A stretch of DNA of 64,000 nucleotides from Pseudaminobacter soli (ex Zhang et al. 2022). Its GTDB lineage: Bacteria; Pseudomonadota; Alphaproteobacteria; Rhizobiales; Rhizobiaceae. The position numbers were made by a program, and so were the translations under genes. The stretch spans positions 434,001 through 498,000 of the forward strand of contig NZ_JABVCF010000001.1 in the NCBI RefSeq assembly GCF_014595955.1, given 5' to 3'. The notes under the pieces are model-generated. The model did not search any database. It had not been told where the DNA came from and saw nothing but the letters and a program-made list of their open reading frames with translations. Below are positions 18,268 through 26,747 of this stretch, piece by piece (the stretch's first letter is position 1; every line of letters begins with the position of its first letter).

Positions 18268-20202
18268 CTATGCCGTCTCAAGCCCCCGTGCTGCAAGCCA
18301 GGCGCTGGTGAGACGCTGGAAGCGCTCGGCCATGTCGGCAACCGCTTCGACGTCCGAGATCTTGCCTGCGAACCATTTTTGGGCTGCGTCGGCGAAGAGG
18401 GTGCGGCCGACCGCAAAGCCTTTCACGATCGGGGCGTCTGCCGCCGCGGCGAACGCCTTGGCCAGTTCCTCCTCCGGCGCCTCCAGCCCGAGCAGCACCA
18501 CGCCGCGGCAGTGCGGGTCGTTGTTCTCAATGACGGCGCCTATGCGGCGCCACACGTCGGGCGAGGCCTGCGGCTCCAGCTTCCACCAGTCCGGCTTGAT
18601 GCCCAGCGCATAGATCTCCTCCAGAGCGCGGGCGATCGTGTCATCGGCAAGCGTGCCGTGCTTGCCGGCGATGATTTCGACGAGCAGTTCGCGTCCGACC
18701 TTGCGGGAGGCATCGTAGAGCGCGCCCAGTTTTTGCTGCTGTTCGGCCTTAAGCTCGGCCGGATCACCCGGATGGTAGAAGGACAGGCATTTGATGCAGT
18801 GCGTCACCGGCCATTCAATCAATTGCGAGCCGATGTCCTGGCTTGATTCGAAGCGCAGCGGCCGCGATCCCGGCAATTCGACCGGGCGGCCCAGCCATGA
18901 GAACGGATGGCGGGCGAACTCGAAGAGGGCGTCGCGGCCATGCTTCTCGTCGATCAGCATGCCATAGCCTTCGCGGCCGTCGGCCACGCGAGCGGCGGCC
19001 TTGACCGCCAGTACCTTGAAGGCAGAAATCCGCTCGGGCCCCGCCCCAGCGGCCTTCGCCATATCCTCCAACTGCACACGGTGGTCCACGGCGAAGGCCA
19101 TCAGCGTTGGGATCTCGCGCCGGCGGGTCGTCGCCCAGTGAATGTGGTTGATCGTCTCGTCCTTGCGCAGCGCCCGGTGCGGGCTGCCGTTCCTGAGGAA
19201 GAACTGCAGTTCCTCCCAGGTCGGATATTCGGGCGAGCAGAGCAGGCGCGACACCGCGAAGGCCCCGCAGGCATTGGCCCAGGTGGCGGCGGTCTCGAGG
19301 CTTTCGCCGCCCAGCCAGCCGCGCAGGAAACCGGACATGAACGCGTCGCCCGCCCCCAGGACGTTGTAGACCTCAATCGGGAAGCCCCGGCCGACGATTC
19401 CCTCCTCGAGATCGTCGCTGATCTCGCCGTCATAGACGATGCACCCCATCGAGCCGCGCTTCAGCACGATGGTGGCCAGGGAGACGGAGCGGATGGCCTT
19501 CAGCGCGCCGAGCACATCGTCGGCGCCGGAGGCGATCATGATCTCCTCCTCTGTGCCGACGATCAGGTCGCAGTCGGGCAGGACCGATTTCAGCTGCTGA
19601 GAAACACGCTCGGACTTTACATAGCGCTCGAAACCGGCGGCATGGCCGGCGAGGCCCCAGAGATTGGGCCTGTAGTCGATGTCGAAGACAACCTTGCGGC
19701 CCGCCGCCTTCGCGGCCCGGATCGCCTTGCGCTGCGCCGCGTCGGAGTTCGGGCGAGAGAAATGGGTTCCCGTGACGACGATCGCCCGCGCGGAAGCGAT
19801 GAACTCTTCGTCGACGTCGTCCTCGCACAGCGCCATGTCGGCACAATCAGTGCGGTAGAAGATCATCGGCGAGACGCCTTCCGCCTCGACCGCGAGCAGG
19901 ACGAGTGCCGTCAGGCGCTCCTTGTCGGTGACGACACCCTGAACCAAGACACCCTCGCGCTGTAGCTGCTCGCGGATGAACCGACCCATCTGCTCGTCGC
20001 CGACGCGCGTCAGCAAGGCCGATCGGAGCCCGAGCCGCGCGGTGCCTATCGCGATATTCGCCGGACAGCCTCCCACCGATTTGGCGAAGGATGCGATGTC
20101 TTCCAGGCGGGAGCCGATCTGCTGTCCGTAGAGGTCGACGGACGAGCGCCCGATGGTGATGACGTCGATCTCGGACGACTGCTCGCCCGGCGCATTCCTC
20201 AT
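18268..20202 (-). CDS. iolC: 5-dehydro-2-deoxygluconokinase fused to DUF2090 domain
   Basis: A 644-residue fusion. Residues about 1-310 are a PfkB/ribokinase-type kinase (start ITIGRSSVDLYGQQIG; anion-hole motif VLGAGDAFMSGFLRG) that phosphorylates 2-deoxy-5-keto-gluconate. Residues about 320-640 are a DUF2090 class I aldolase-like barrel (FAVDHRVQLEDM, then LLVEIIAGKHG), possibly the IolJ step that splits the phosphorylated product. The fusion is usual in alpha- and betaproteobacteria. ATG 20202 has AAAGGAG 9 bases upstream; the frame stays open to 20259 without better signals. First gene of the iol operon. Confidence 0.95.
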   Translation of the reverse strand: MRNAPGEQSSEIDVITIGRSSVDLYGQQIGSRLEDIASFAKSVGGCPANIAIGTARLGLRSALLTRVGDEQMGRFIREQLQREGVLVQGVVTDKERLTALVLLAVEAEGVSPMIFYRTDCADMALCEDDVDEEFIASARAIVVTGTHFSRPNSDAAQRKAIRAAKAAGRKVVFDIDYRPNLWGLAGHAAGFERYVKSERVSQQLKSVLPDCDLIVGTEEEIMIASGADDVLGALKAIRSVSLATIVLKRGSMGCIVYDGEISDDLEEGIVGRGFPIEVYNVLGAGDAFMSGFLRGWLGGESLETAATWANACGAFAVSRLLCSPEYPTWEELQFFLRNGSPHRALRKDETINHIHWATTRRREIPTLMAFAVDHRVQLEDMAKAAGAGPERISAFKVLAVKAAARVADGREGYGMLIDEKHGRDALFEFARHPFSWLGRPVELPGSRPLRFESSQDIGSQLIEWPVTHCIKCLSFYHPGDPAELKAEQQQKLGALYDASRKVGRELLVEIIAGKHGTLADDTIARALEEIYALGIKPDWWKLEPQASPDVWRRIGAVIENNDPHCRGVVLLGLEAPEEELAKAFAAAADAPIVKGFAVGRTLFADAAQKWFAGKISDVEAVADMAERFQRLTSAWLAARGLETA

Positions 20203-20267
20203 GAAAGATATCTCCTTTGGCGGCCGCACGCCGTCAGCAGACATGATAGTAATCCCCACTCGGAACC

Positions 20268-20295
20268 ATTTGGTGGGAAGCCGGGTAGACCAAAT
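20268..20295. promoter_or_regulatory. Inverted repeat in iolC leader/promoter region
   Basis: ATTTGGT (20268-20274) and ACCAAAT (20289-20295) form a perfect 7-bp inverted repeat separated by 14 bases. It overlaps the predicted iolC -10 and start of transcription, a good place for a repressor operator; an RNA hairpin in the leader is an alternative. Confidence 0.45.
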
Positions 20296-20321
20296 AGAAT
20301 AAACTATCCATTCCGTTTCAA
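20293..20321 (-). promoter_or_regulatory. Candidate promoter for iolCDE(x)B with operator-like spacer
   Basis: Minus strand TTGAAA (20321-20316), 17-base spacer and TCTATT (20298-20293), five and four matches to the sigma-70 consensus. The spacer holds AGAA-N6-ATCC (20296-20309, plus-strand reading), a 6-of-8 match to the GGAA-N6-TTCC motif that I recall being proposed for the RpiR-type repressor IolR in Sinorhizobium. A TTTC-N5-GAAA inverted repeat (20316-20328) covers the -35. Confidence 0.45.
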
Positions 20322-20372
20322 CTCGAAATCGACTAATCCATACAAGGCTCTATCGCGCAAAGAGGGCTGGAG

Positions 20373-21482
20373 ATGGTCGGCGTCGGACTGATCGGCACAG
20401 GCTTCATGGGCAAGTGCCACGCGATAGCATGGACGTCCGTGGGAGCGGTGTTCGGTGACACGCCGCGGGTACGGCTCGTCCATCTCGGCGAGGCGACGGA
20501 GGACTTGGCGGAGCGCTGCGCACGCGAGTTCGGCTTCGCCAAGGCTTCCGGCGACTGGCGCGCCGTGATCGAAGACCCGGAGGTCGACATAGTCTCCGTC
20601 ACCACGCCGAACCAGTTCCATCCCGAGATGGCGATCGCGGCGCTCGAAGCCGGAAAACATGTCTGGTGCGAGAAGCCGATGGCACCGACCTTCGCCGAGG
20701 CGCAAGCCATGCGCGATGCAGCCAGCCGCTCCGGCAAGTTGGCGGTGCTCGGGTTCAACTACATCCAGAGCCCGGCTTTCCGCCACATTCGCACCCTGCT
20801 CGATGAACGGATCATCGGCGAGGTGAACCATCTCAGGATCGAGATGGACGAGGATTTTATGGCCGATCCCGAAGCGCTGTTCTTCTGGAAGCACGAGGCG
20901 GCTTCCGGCTACGGCGCTCTGGACGATTTTGCCGTCCACCCGCTCTCGCTGATCTCAAAGCTGTTCGGACGCGTCTCCCGCGTGATGTGCGACATGGCAA
21001 AGCCTTATGCGGACCGACAAGTCGCCGGCGGCGGGCGGCGAGCAGTCGAGACCTGGGACATCGCCAGCGTACTGATGCGGCTGGAAAACGGGATCGCCGG
21101 AACACTGCAGGTCAACCGCTCCGCCTGGGGACGCAAGGGCCGCATTGCTCTGCAGATCTTCGGGTCGAAAGGCACCATTGTATTCGACCAGGAGCGTTTC
21201 AACGAGTTCCAACTCTACGTCACCTCTGACCGCCCGACCGAGCAGGGTTTTCGCACGATCCTCGTGGGGCCGCATCACGAACCCTATGGCCGCTTCATTC
21301 CCGCGCCAGGCCACGGCCTCGGTTTCAACGATCACAAGATCATCGAATGCCACGAGATCATCGCCCGGCTCGAGGGCCGGCCGGCGCATCTGGTGGATTT
21401 CGACGAAGGGCTTGAGATCGAGCGCAGCGTCCACGCCATGGCGCGTTCGCATCAGGAGCAGCGCTGGGTCGACGTGCGGTAG
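20373..21482 (+). CDS. Gfo/Idh/MocA family oxidoreductase (inositol-locus)
   Basis: A 369-residue NAD(P)-dependent dehydrogenase. The Rossmann motif is GLIGTGFMGKCHA and the catalytic lysine lies in CEKPMAPT near residue 98; the later region GYGALDDFAVHPLSLI carries the D/H pair typical of sugar and inositol dehydrogenases. It is divergent from iolC across a 170-base regulatory gap, so it is probably controlled with the iol operon. By position it could act on scyllo- or another inositol isomer, like IolX/IolY-type enzymes; which one cannot be read from sequence. Confidence 0.85.
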   Translation: MVGVGLIGTGFMGKCHAIAWTSVGAVFGDTPRVRLVHLGEATEDLAERCAREFGFAKASGDWRAVIEDPEVDIVSVTTPNQFHPEMAIAALEAGKHVWCEKPMAPTFAEAQAMRDAASRSGKLAVLGFNYIQSPAFRHIRTLLDERIIGEVNHLRIEMDEDFMADPEALFFWKHEAASGYGALDDFAVHPLSLISKLFGRVSRVMCDMAKPYADRQVAGGGRRAVETWDIASVLMRLENGIAGTLQVNRSAWGRKGRIALQIFGSKGTIVFDQERFNEFQLYVTSDRPTEQGFRTILVGPHHEPYGRFIPAPGHGLGFNDHKIIECHEIIARLEGRPAHLVDFDEGLEIERSVHAMARSHQEQRWVDVR

Positions 21483-21697
21483 CGTGGACCGGACCGCTAG
21501 CGTGGCCGGCAGTAGGCCGTTGCCGTTGTAACCGGCTTGGCGGCGGTCATTTGATGCCCGAGGAGCCTGGACCAAATCCCCGCCGGTCGCCGGTTCGGGC
21601 TCTCCGCGGCGTTACCCTCGTTGAGTTCCTTTCCGCGCCTGTCCTTTCCCTCGATGCCGTCCGGCCTAGATGAAGTTCACCAAGTTAGGGAATCTCG

Positions 21698-22003
21698 ATG
21701 CATCTCATCGACGTCTTCCTGCCACTCGATCGCGGCGATGGCTCTGAAGTGCGCCCCGAGGAGATCGAGGATCTCGTGCACGATTTTACGCACCGCTTCG
21801 GCGGTGCGACGGCCTTCACCCGCGCCCCGGCCGAGGGCTTGTGGCACACGGGCGAAACCGTGGCGCGCGACCGCATCGTCATCATCGAGGTGATGGTCGA
21901 GGAGCTTGACGAGACCTGGTGGGCCGAGTTGCGCAAGCGGCTGGAGGACGAGTTCATTCAGGAGAAGGTGTTGATCCGCGCGACCGAATGCAGGACACTG
22001 TGA
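21698..22003 (+). CDS. Conserved hypothetical protein, 101 aa
   Basis: A small soluble alpha/beta protein beginning MHLIDVFLPLDRGDG with a conserved-looking centre (HRFGGATAFTRAPAEGLW) and a C-terminal WWAELRKRLEDEF-IQEKVLIRA segment. GGGA lies 7 bases before the ATG. I recognise this as a family of uncharacterised bacterial proteins but know no function. A long frame on the opposite strand is judged to be its shadow. It stands between the Gfo/Idh gene and the converging SDR gene. Confidence 0.7.
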   Translation: MHLIDVFLPLDRGDGSEVRPEEIEDLVHDFTHRFGGATAFTRAPAEGLWHTGETVARDRIVIIEVMVEELDETWWAELRKRLEDEFIQEKVLIRATECRTL

Positions 22004-22087
22004 GTAGCACCCTCGGGGCGAAGATGCGGCCTCCCGGACCCGGGTCATCCGGCGGCCGGGATGCAGGTGTGCGGGCCCCAGCCAAAG

Positions 22088-22876
22088 CTACTCCGGAAAG
22101 GCGCCCGCCACGTTCTGGTCGTAGTCCACCAGCGAACCCGTCATGACGCCGGACTCCGGGCTCAGCATATAGGCGACCAGGCCGGCGAGTTGATCCGGCT
22201 TGACCAGTTGCCCCATCGGCTGAGCGGCCTCGGCCTTCTCCAGCCAGTCCGGCCCGGCGCCGTGATACTGCGCCTGCACCACCGCCTCGCCGGGCGTGTC
22301 CATCCAGCCGGGCAACACCGCGTTCACGCGGATGCGGTTGGTGCGATAGGCGTTGGCCGCGTTCTTGGTTAGCGTCGCGAGCGCGCCCTTGCTGGAAGAG
22401 TACGGCGCCAAAAACGACTGGCCGCAATGGGCCGACATCGACAGCACGTTGACGATCGAACCCGCCTTTTCCGCCTCGAGCAGGTGACGCACGAGCGCCT
22501 GCATCAGGAAGAACGGCCCCCGCACATTGGTGTGGAAGATGCGGTCGAAGAGTTCCGGCGTGGTGTCGGTAAGCGAACCGCGCGCCGATGTGGCGGCCGC
22601 GTTCACCAGCGCGTTGAGGCTGCCGAAATGTCCAAGCGCCTCCGAAAAGGCCGAGCCGCACGCTCCGGTATCCGCGACATCGGCACGGATGAAGATGGCA
22701 TCGACGCCCTTCGCCTTTAGGGCAGCGGCCGCCGCCTTCCCCTTCTCCTTGTCGCGCCCGATGAGCGCGATCGCGTGGCAGCCCTCATCTGCCAGACGGT
22801 TGGCCACCGCAAAGCCGATGCCCTGTGCGCCCCCTGTGATGATCACCCGCGTGCTGCTGTTCCGACCCGTCGCCAT
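22088..22876 (-). CDS. SDR family oxidoreductase
   Basis: A classical short-chain dehydrogenase of 262 residues: cofactor motif TGGAQGIGFAVA at residues 14-25, NAG-equivalent motif VNAAA, catalytic serine region NVLSMSAHCG, YxxxK as YSSSK, and a closing VDYDQNVAGAFPE. GGAGG precedes the ATG. It starts 27 bases after iolG on the same strand and is probably in one transcript with it, which suggests a polyol or inositol-derived substrate. Confidence 0.87.
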   Translation of the reverse strand: MATGRNSSTRVIITGGAQGIGFAVANRLADEGCHAIALIGRDKEKGKAAAAALKAKGVDAIFIRADVADTGACGSAFSEALGHFGSLNALVNAAATSARGSLTDTTPELFDRIFHTNVRGPFFLMQALVRHLLEAEKAGSIVNVLSMSAHCGQSFLAPYSSSKGALATLTKNAANAYRTNRIRVNAVLPGWMDTPGEAVVQAQYHGAGPDWLEKAEAAQPMGQLVKPDQLAGLVAYMLSPESGVMTGSLVDYDQNVAGAFPE

Positions 22877-22903
22877 GCTGCCTCCCGAATGTCTTGCTTG
22901 CCG

Positions 22904-23893
22904 CTAGAGCTTGATCGCCCGCCCCTCGCGAGCCGACTGCAGCGCGGCGTCGGCAAGCCTCAGGGCCATGAGCCCGTCCCGCCCGCTGGGCGAAGGTTTC
23001 GTTCCTTCCTTCACAGACTTGACGAAGGTCGCGATCTCGTTGGCGTAGGCCTCGACATAGCGGGTCATGAAGAAGTCGTGCAGCGGCGGGCGGATATACC
23101 CCCTGCCATTCGCCACCTCGATGGAGACTGGGCGTTGGTTCTCCGCCGCGACCATGCCGTCCGAGCCATGCACCTCGATCCGCTGGTCGTAGCCGTAGGT
23201 CGCCCGGCGCGAATTGGTGATCACCGCCTGCTTGCCGCTGGCGGTCGTGAGCAGGACGCTGACCGTGTCGAAGTCCCCGATCTCGCCGATCCTGTCGTCG
23301 ACCAGCACCGAGGCCGTCGCGCTGACGGTCACCGGTTCTTCACCCAGCAGGAAGCGCGCCATGTCGAAGTCGTGGATGGTCATGTCGCGAAAAACGCCGC
23401 CCGAACGCGGGATGTAGTCGAGCGGCGGCGGGCCGGGATCGCGCGAGGTGATGACCACCTGCTCCACCTTGCCGACCGCACCGTCGTCGATCGCCTTTCG
23501 CACGGCTGCGAAGTGCGGATCGAAGCGACGGTTGAACCCGACCATCAGCGTGGCGCCGGTCTCGTCAACGACCGCCAAGCACTCCTCCACCCGCTTGGCG
23601 TCGAGATGGATCGGCTTCTCGCAGAACACGGCCTTGCCGGCGCGGGCGAAGCGCTCGATGAGATCGGCATGCGTGTCGGTGGGCGTGCAGATCACCACCG
23701 CGTCCACGTCGGATGCCTTCTCGATCTGGTCGATGGTCCTGACCTCGCAGCCATAGTTCGCAGCGAGGTCAGTGGCCGCCTGCTCAATCGCATCCGCGAC
23801 CGCGACGATCCGCGCAGACGGGTTCGACGCGATCGCCCGCGCATGCACCTTGCCGATGCGCCCGGCACCCAGCAGTCCAAAACGTACCGTCAT
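22904..23893 (-). CDS. iolG: Myo-inositol 2-dehydrogenase
   Basis: Inositol dehydrogenase (also called idhA), 329 residues, oxidises myo-inositol to 2-keto-myo-inositol with NAD, the entry step of the pathway. Rossmann motif GLLGAGRIGKVHARAI, catalytic lysine in CEKPI near residue 97, and the D/H pair in GVFRDMTIHDFDMARFL correspond to K97, D172 and H176 of the Bacillus enzyme. ATG 23893 follows AAGGGGG at 8 bases; an upstream frame start at 23926 is less likely. Heads an iolG-SDR pair near iolCDEB. Confidence 0.92.
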   Translation of the reverse strand: MTVRFGLLGAGRIGKVHARAIASNPSARIVAVADAIEQAATDLAANYGCEVRTIDQIEKASDVDAVVICTPTDTHADLIERFARAGKAVFCEKPIHLDAKRVEECLAVVDETGATLMVGFNRRFDPHFAAVRKAIDDGAVGKVEQVVITSRDPGPPPLDYIPRSGGVFRDMTIHDFDMARFLLGEEPVTVSATASVLVDDRIGEIGDFDTVSVLLTTASGKQAVITNSRRATYGYDQRIEVHGSDGMVAAENQRPVSIEVANGRGYIRPPLHDFFMTRYVEAYANEIATFVKSVKEGTKPSPSGRDGLMALRLADAALQSAREGRAIKL

Positions 23894-24002
23894 CGTTGTT
23901 CCCCCTTCGTCTTGAGCAAGAGCCAAAGTGAGCTTCGTTGGCGCGGCTGCACGGTCGGCTCGGCTGGCCGGCGATCCTTCGCAGGCGCACCCGTTGGACC
24001 GG

Positions 24003-24015
24003 TCCGAATTTCGGA
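24003..24015. promoter_or_regulatory. 13-bp palindrome upstream of iolG
   Basis: TCCGAA-T-TTCGGA is a perfect odd-centred palindrome, extended by GG before and ACC after with a one-base slip. It lies 110 bases upstream of the iolG ATG in the 241-base gap that separates iolG from hdaA, and is a plausible operator. It does not match the elements upstream of iolC. Confidence 0.4.
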
Positions 24016-24134
24016 ACCTCCACGCGAGAGTTCAGGATAATCTGCCGCTGCGTCAAGCACGATTCAGTGATGAAGAACCGGAATGGTCGCCACGCAGTGA
24101 GGCGTAGTAGCTCACCCGGGCTCAGGCCGAGCCG

Positions 24135-24851
24135 TCAACGGTCCTGGTTGTCATGCCCGCGCGATCCGGCCTCGAGCGCCGCAATGGCCTCTGCCGCGAG
24201 AACCCGCGTGATCCGCGACTTCCGCTCCAGCGCTAGGCGATCAAGAATTTCCACCGCCCGGATGGCGGCGGAGAGCGAGCGCTCGATGCGTCGTGCGATG
24301 TACAGCACTACGCTTGGATCGACCTCGACCTGCCGATCGGCGAACAGCTTCGTTATAACGCCGGCCAGCAAGGCGTCGTCCGGCTCGTGGATCTCGACAG
24401 TGGTCGCGGCCTTGAGACGCGACGCCAGATCGGGAAGCGTGACGCCCCAGGCGGCCGGAAAGCGCCGCGCTGTGAGCAGCAGGTGCCCCCCTCCAGCCCG
24501 GATGCGGTTGATGAGGTGGAAGAGGCCGGTCTGGTCGAGGTCCGCTCGATCGGCGTCCTCCACGCAGACCTCCAGCGCCGCTTCCCCCGAAGCCTCACGA
24601 TCGCGTATCGCATCGGCGGACAAAAGGATGGCTCCGGACGCGTCCCGCCAAATCGCCGCCAGATGCGACTTGCCGGCGCCGGGCGGGCCGGCCAGCACGA
24701 CGACTGGCGAGGTCCAGTCGGGCCAGCGGTCGATCAAGGCGACAGCGTCGGCATTCGCCGCCGAGACCATCAGGTCATCGCGCGAGTGGCCTGCCGCATG
24801 CCGCAGTTCGAGCGGCAACTGTCGGGGCTTATCCGCGCCTGACATCGTCAT
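24135..24851 (-). CDS. hdaA: DnaA regulatory inactivator HdaA
   Basis: A 238-residue DnaA-like AAA+ protein that stimulates ATP hydrolysis on DnaA after initiation (RIDA). The sliding-clamp binding motif QLPLEL is at residues 11-16, Walker A is GPPGAGKSH near residue 55, and there is a degenerate Walker B in VCVEDADRADL; the C-terminal DnaA DNA-binding domain is absent, which separates it from DnaA. A second ATG at 24845 has slightly better spacing to AAGGGAA. It follows the PerM-type permease by 54 bases, a common order. Confidence 0.9.
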   Translation of the reverse strand: MTMSGADKPRQLPLELRHAAGHSRDDLMVSAANADAVALIDRWPDWTSPVVVLAGPPGAGKSHLAAIWRDASGAILLSADAIRDREASGEAALEVCVEDADRADLDQTGLFHLINRIRAGGGHLLLTARRFPAAWGVTLPDLASRLKAATTVEIHEPDDALLAGVITKLFADRQVEVDPSVVLYIARRIERSLSAAIRAVEILDRLALERKSRITRVLAAEAIAALEAGSRGHDNQDR

Positions 24852-24905
24852 TTCCCTTGCCGGGCCTTGTGGCGGGCCCGCCCCACTGAAGAGAGTACGG
24901 CACTG

Positions 24906-26075
24906 TCAATCCACTGATCCTGGCGAATTGGGAGGCCGGGTCTTAGGGTCGGACTCGATCTCGGTGGAGTGACCGACATACAACGGCGAGTCGAGATAGC
25001 GCGAAATGGCGAACCTGACGAGTACGCCGATCGCAGCGGATGCGGGCACGGCGATCAGCAGCCCGACAAAGCCGAACAGCGCGCCGAAGGCAAACAGGGC
25101 GAACATCAGCCATACCGGATGAAGTCCCACGCTCTTGCCGACGAGGCGAGGCTGCAGGATGTTGCCTTCGATGAACTGGCCTACGAAGAAGACGCCGGCG
25201 ACCGCCGCGATCATGATCCAGTCCGGCCAGAACTGGACAAAGCCGACTCCCAGCGCGACCACAAGGCCGAGCAGCGACCCGAAATATGGGATGAAACTGA
25301 TCAGGCCGGCAAAGAGGCCTATCAGCACGCCGAATTTCAATCCGGTAATGGTGAGGCCGATCGCGTACATGACACCGAGCACGAGGCAGAGGGTGCCCTG
25401 CCCCCGCACGAAGCCGGCCGTAGCGGCATTGATGTCGGTCGCGATCTCGCGGACGGTCTGGACGTGGTCGCGCGGCACCCAACTGTCGACCTTGGCGACC
25501 ATGCGGTCCCAATCGAGCAGCATGTAGAAGGCGACGACCGGCGTGACGACGAACAGGCTCGCTATGTTGAATAGAGCGACACCGGAGCTCCAGATCGACG
25601 TGAAAATCGCCGTCACGAATCCCACGCCCGAGGACAGCAGCGAATTCAGACCTTGCCGGAGATCGGCCGCCTTGACGCCAAAACGGCGCTCGATCCAGCC
25701 GGGATCTATGTTGGTGACCAGCGCCTGAAGCCGGCTGAGATAGTCCGGCAGCCACGAGATGAACTCGGACAACTGCTGCGCCACCAGCGGAATGACGAGC
25801 ATCAGGGCGAGCGCAAAGACGAGGATGAACGCGACCAAGATCAGGATGGTCGCCATGACGCGCGACAATCCCCATCTCTGAAGCCGGTCGGCGACAGGGT
25901 CGAGGAAATAGGCAAGCACCATGCCCGCTACGAACGGTAGCAGTATGTCGCTGAAAACATAGAGGAAGAGGGCGAGGAGCGCAGCCGTTACGGCCCAGAA
26001 GCGGATCTGGCGGCGCCACACCGCCGCGGCCGGTTGGTCGGCCGTGACGTCAGCCCTGAATATCGGTTTCGCCAT
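24906..26075 (-). CDS. AI-2E/PerM family transporter
   Basis: A 389-residue membrane protein with about eight hydrophobic segments: two at the N-terminus (residues 30-65), one near 75-100, a soluble loop, and a C-terminal cluster from 205 to 355 including FGVLIGLFAGLISFIPYFGSLLG, the most conserved family region. The superfamily includes the E. coli AI-2 exporter TqsA, PerM and Na+/H+ antiporters, so the substrate is open. The first 26 bases of the gene overlap the end of the CDP-alcohol transferase gene. Confidence 0.87.
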   Translation of the reverse strand: MAKPIFRADVTADQPAAAVWRRQIRFWAVTAALLALFLYVFSDILLPFVAGMVLAYFLDPVADRLQRWGLSRVMATILILVAFILVFALALMLVIPLVAQQLSEFISWLPDYLSRLQALVTNIDPGWIERRFGVKAADLRQGLNSLLSSGVGFVTAIFTSIWSSGVALFNIASLFVVTPVVAFYMLLDWDRMVAKVDSWVPRDHVQTVREIATDINAATAGFVRGQGTLCLVLGVMYAIGLTITGLKFGVLIGLFAGLISFIPYFGSLLGLVVALGVGFVQFWPDWIMIAAVAGVFFVGQFIEGNILQPRLVGKSVGLHPVWLMFALFAFGALFGFVGLLIAVPASAAIGVLVRFAISRYLDSPLYVGHSTEIESDPKTRPPNSPGSVD

Positions 26076-26604
26076 AGCCGTTCATATGCCTCAGCCACGC
26101 GACGAGATAGGCCGCAGCCGAAGCGACGGTCAAGAGCCCGCTCAGATACTCCAAAGCATCTCCAAACCATCCGAATTCAAGGTCGAAGGTCAGAGCCGCC
26201 AGGACCGCTATCACGAGCACGATCTGCACCGCCGTGTTTGCCTTGGAGACCATCAGCGGCTGCACTTTGACTGGGTTTCCCATCACCGACGACAACAGCA
26301 CGGCACTGACGATGAGTCCGTCACGTGCCACGGCTGCAACGACGAGCCAGAGTGGCAGTTCACCCATGAAGCCGAGCACGACGAAGACGCTGGCCAGGAG
26401 CAATTTGTCCGCGACAGGATCGAGATAAGCGCCCAGTTCGCTGTGCTGATGGAAATGGCGGGCGATGAATCCGTCCACGCCGTCGGAGACTCCGGCGATC
26501 ACAAATCCGATAAATGCCCACTCCATGCGCTCGGACAGCAGCGCATAGACGACGCCCGGCACAAGCAGGAATCGCATGATGGTGATAAGGTTCGGAATGG
26601 TCAC
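26050..26604 (-). CDS. CDP-alcohol phosphatidyltransferase (PgsA-like)
   Basis: A 184-residue inner-membrane enzyme of phospholipid synthesis. The family signature D-x2-D-G-x2-A-R-x8-G-x3-D-x3-D is complete, starting [11 protein letters not shown] and ending DPVADK near residue 67. It begins [19 protein letters not shown] as PgsA proteins do, with about five further helices. Phosphatidylglycerophosphate synthase is the likeliest reaction, but a second paralogue such as a cardiolipin synthase is possible. Overlaps the permease gene, same strand. Confidence 0.85.
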   Translation of the reverse strand: MTIPNLITIMRFLLVPGVVYALLSERMEWAFIGFVIAGVSDGVDGFIARHFHQHSELGAYLDPVADKLLLASVFVVLGFMGELPLWLVVAAVARDGLIVSAVLLSSVMGNPVKVQPLMVSKANTAVQIVLVIAVLAALTFDLEFGWFGDALEYLSGLLTVASAAAYLVAWLRHMNGYGETDIQG

Positions 26605-26747
26605 GAACCGACTTCTCCTGGCTCAGGCAGCGTAGATGGCGGAGAAGGGCCGCGGTCGCAAGGCCGCCTTTCGACGCCTGTCGCTCGCGCTTGCGGGCGG
26701 GTGAGGATCATGCGAAGAGCCCCCACATTCTAGCCGGGGTTAAGACG

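Noticed and set aside
18268-20202. iolC-DUF2090 fusion as a novelty
   Set aside because: This fusion is a known, common form in alpha- and betaproteobacteria.
22775-24040. Plus-strand open frame of 421 codons opposite iolG and the SDR gene
   Set aside because: Antisense to two genes with clear motifs and ribosome sites; no recognisable fold.
24028-24056. TTGACG as -35 of an iolG promoter (minus strand)
   Set aside because: The matching -10 at 17-base spacing (GAACTC) has only one consensus base.
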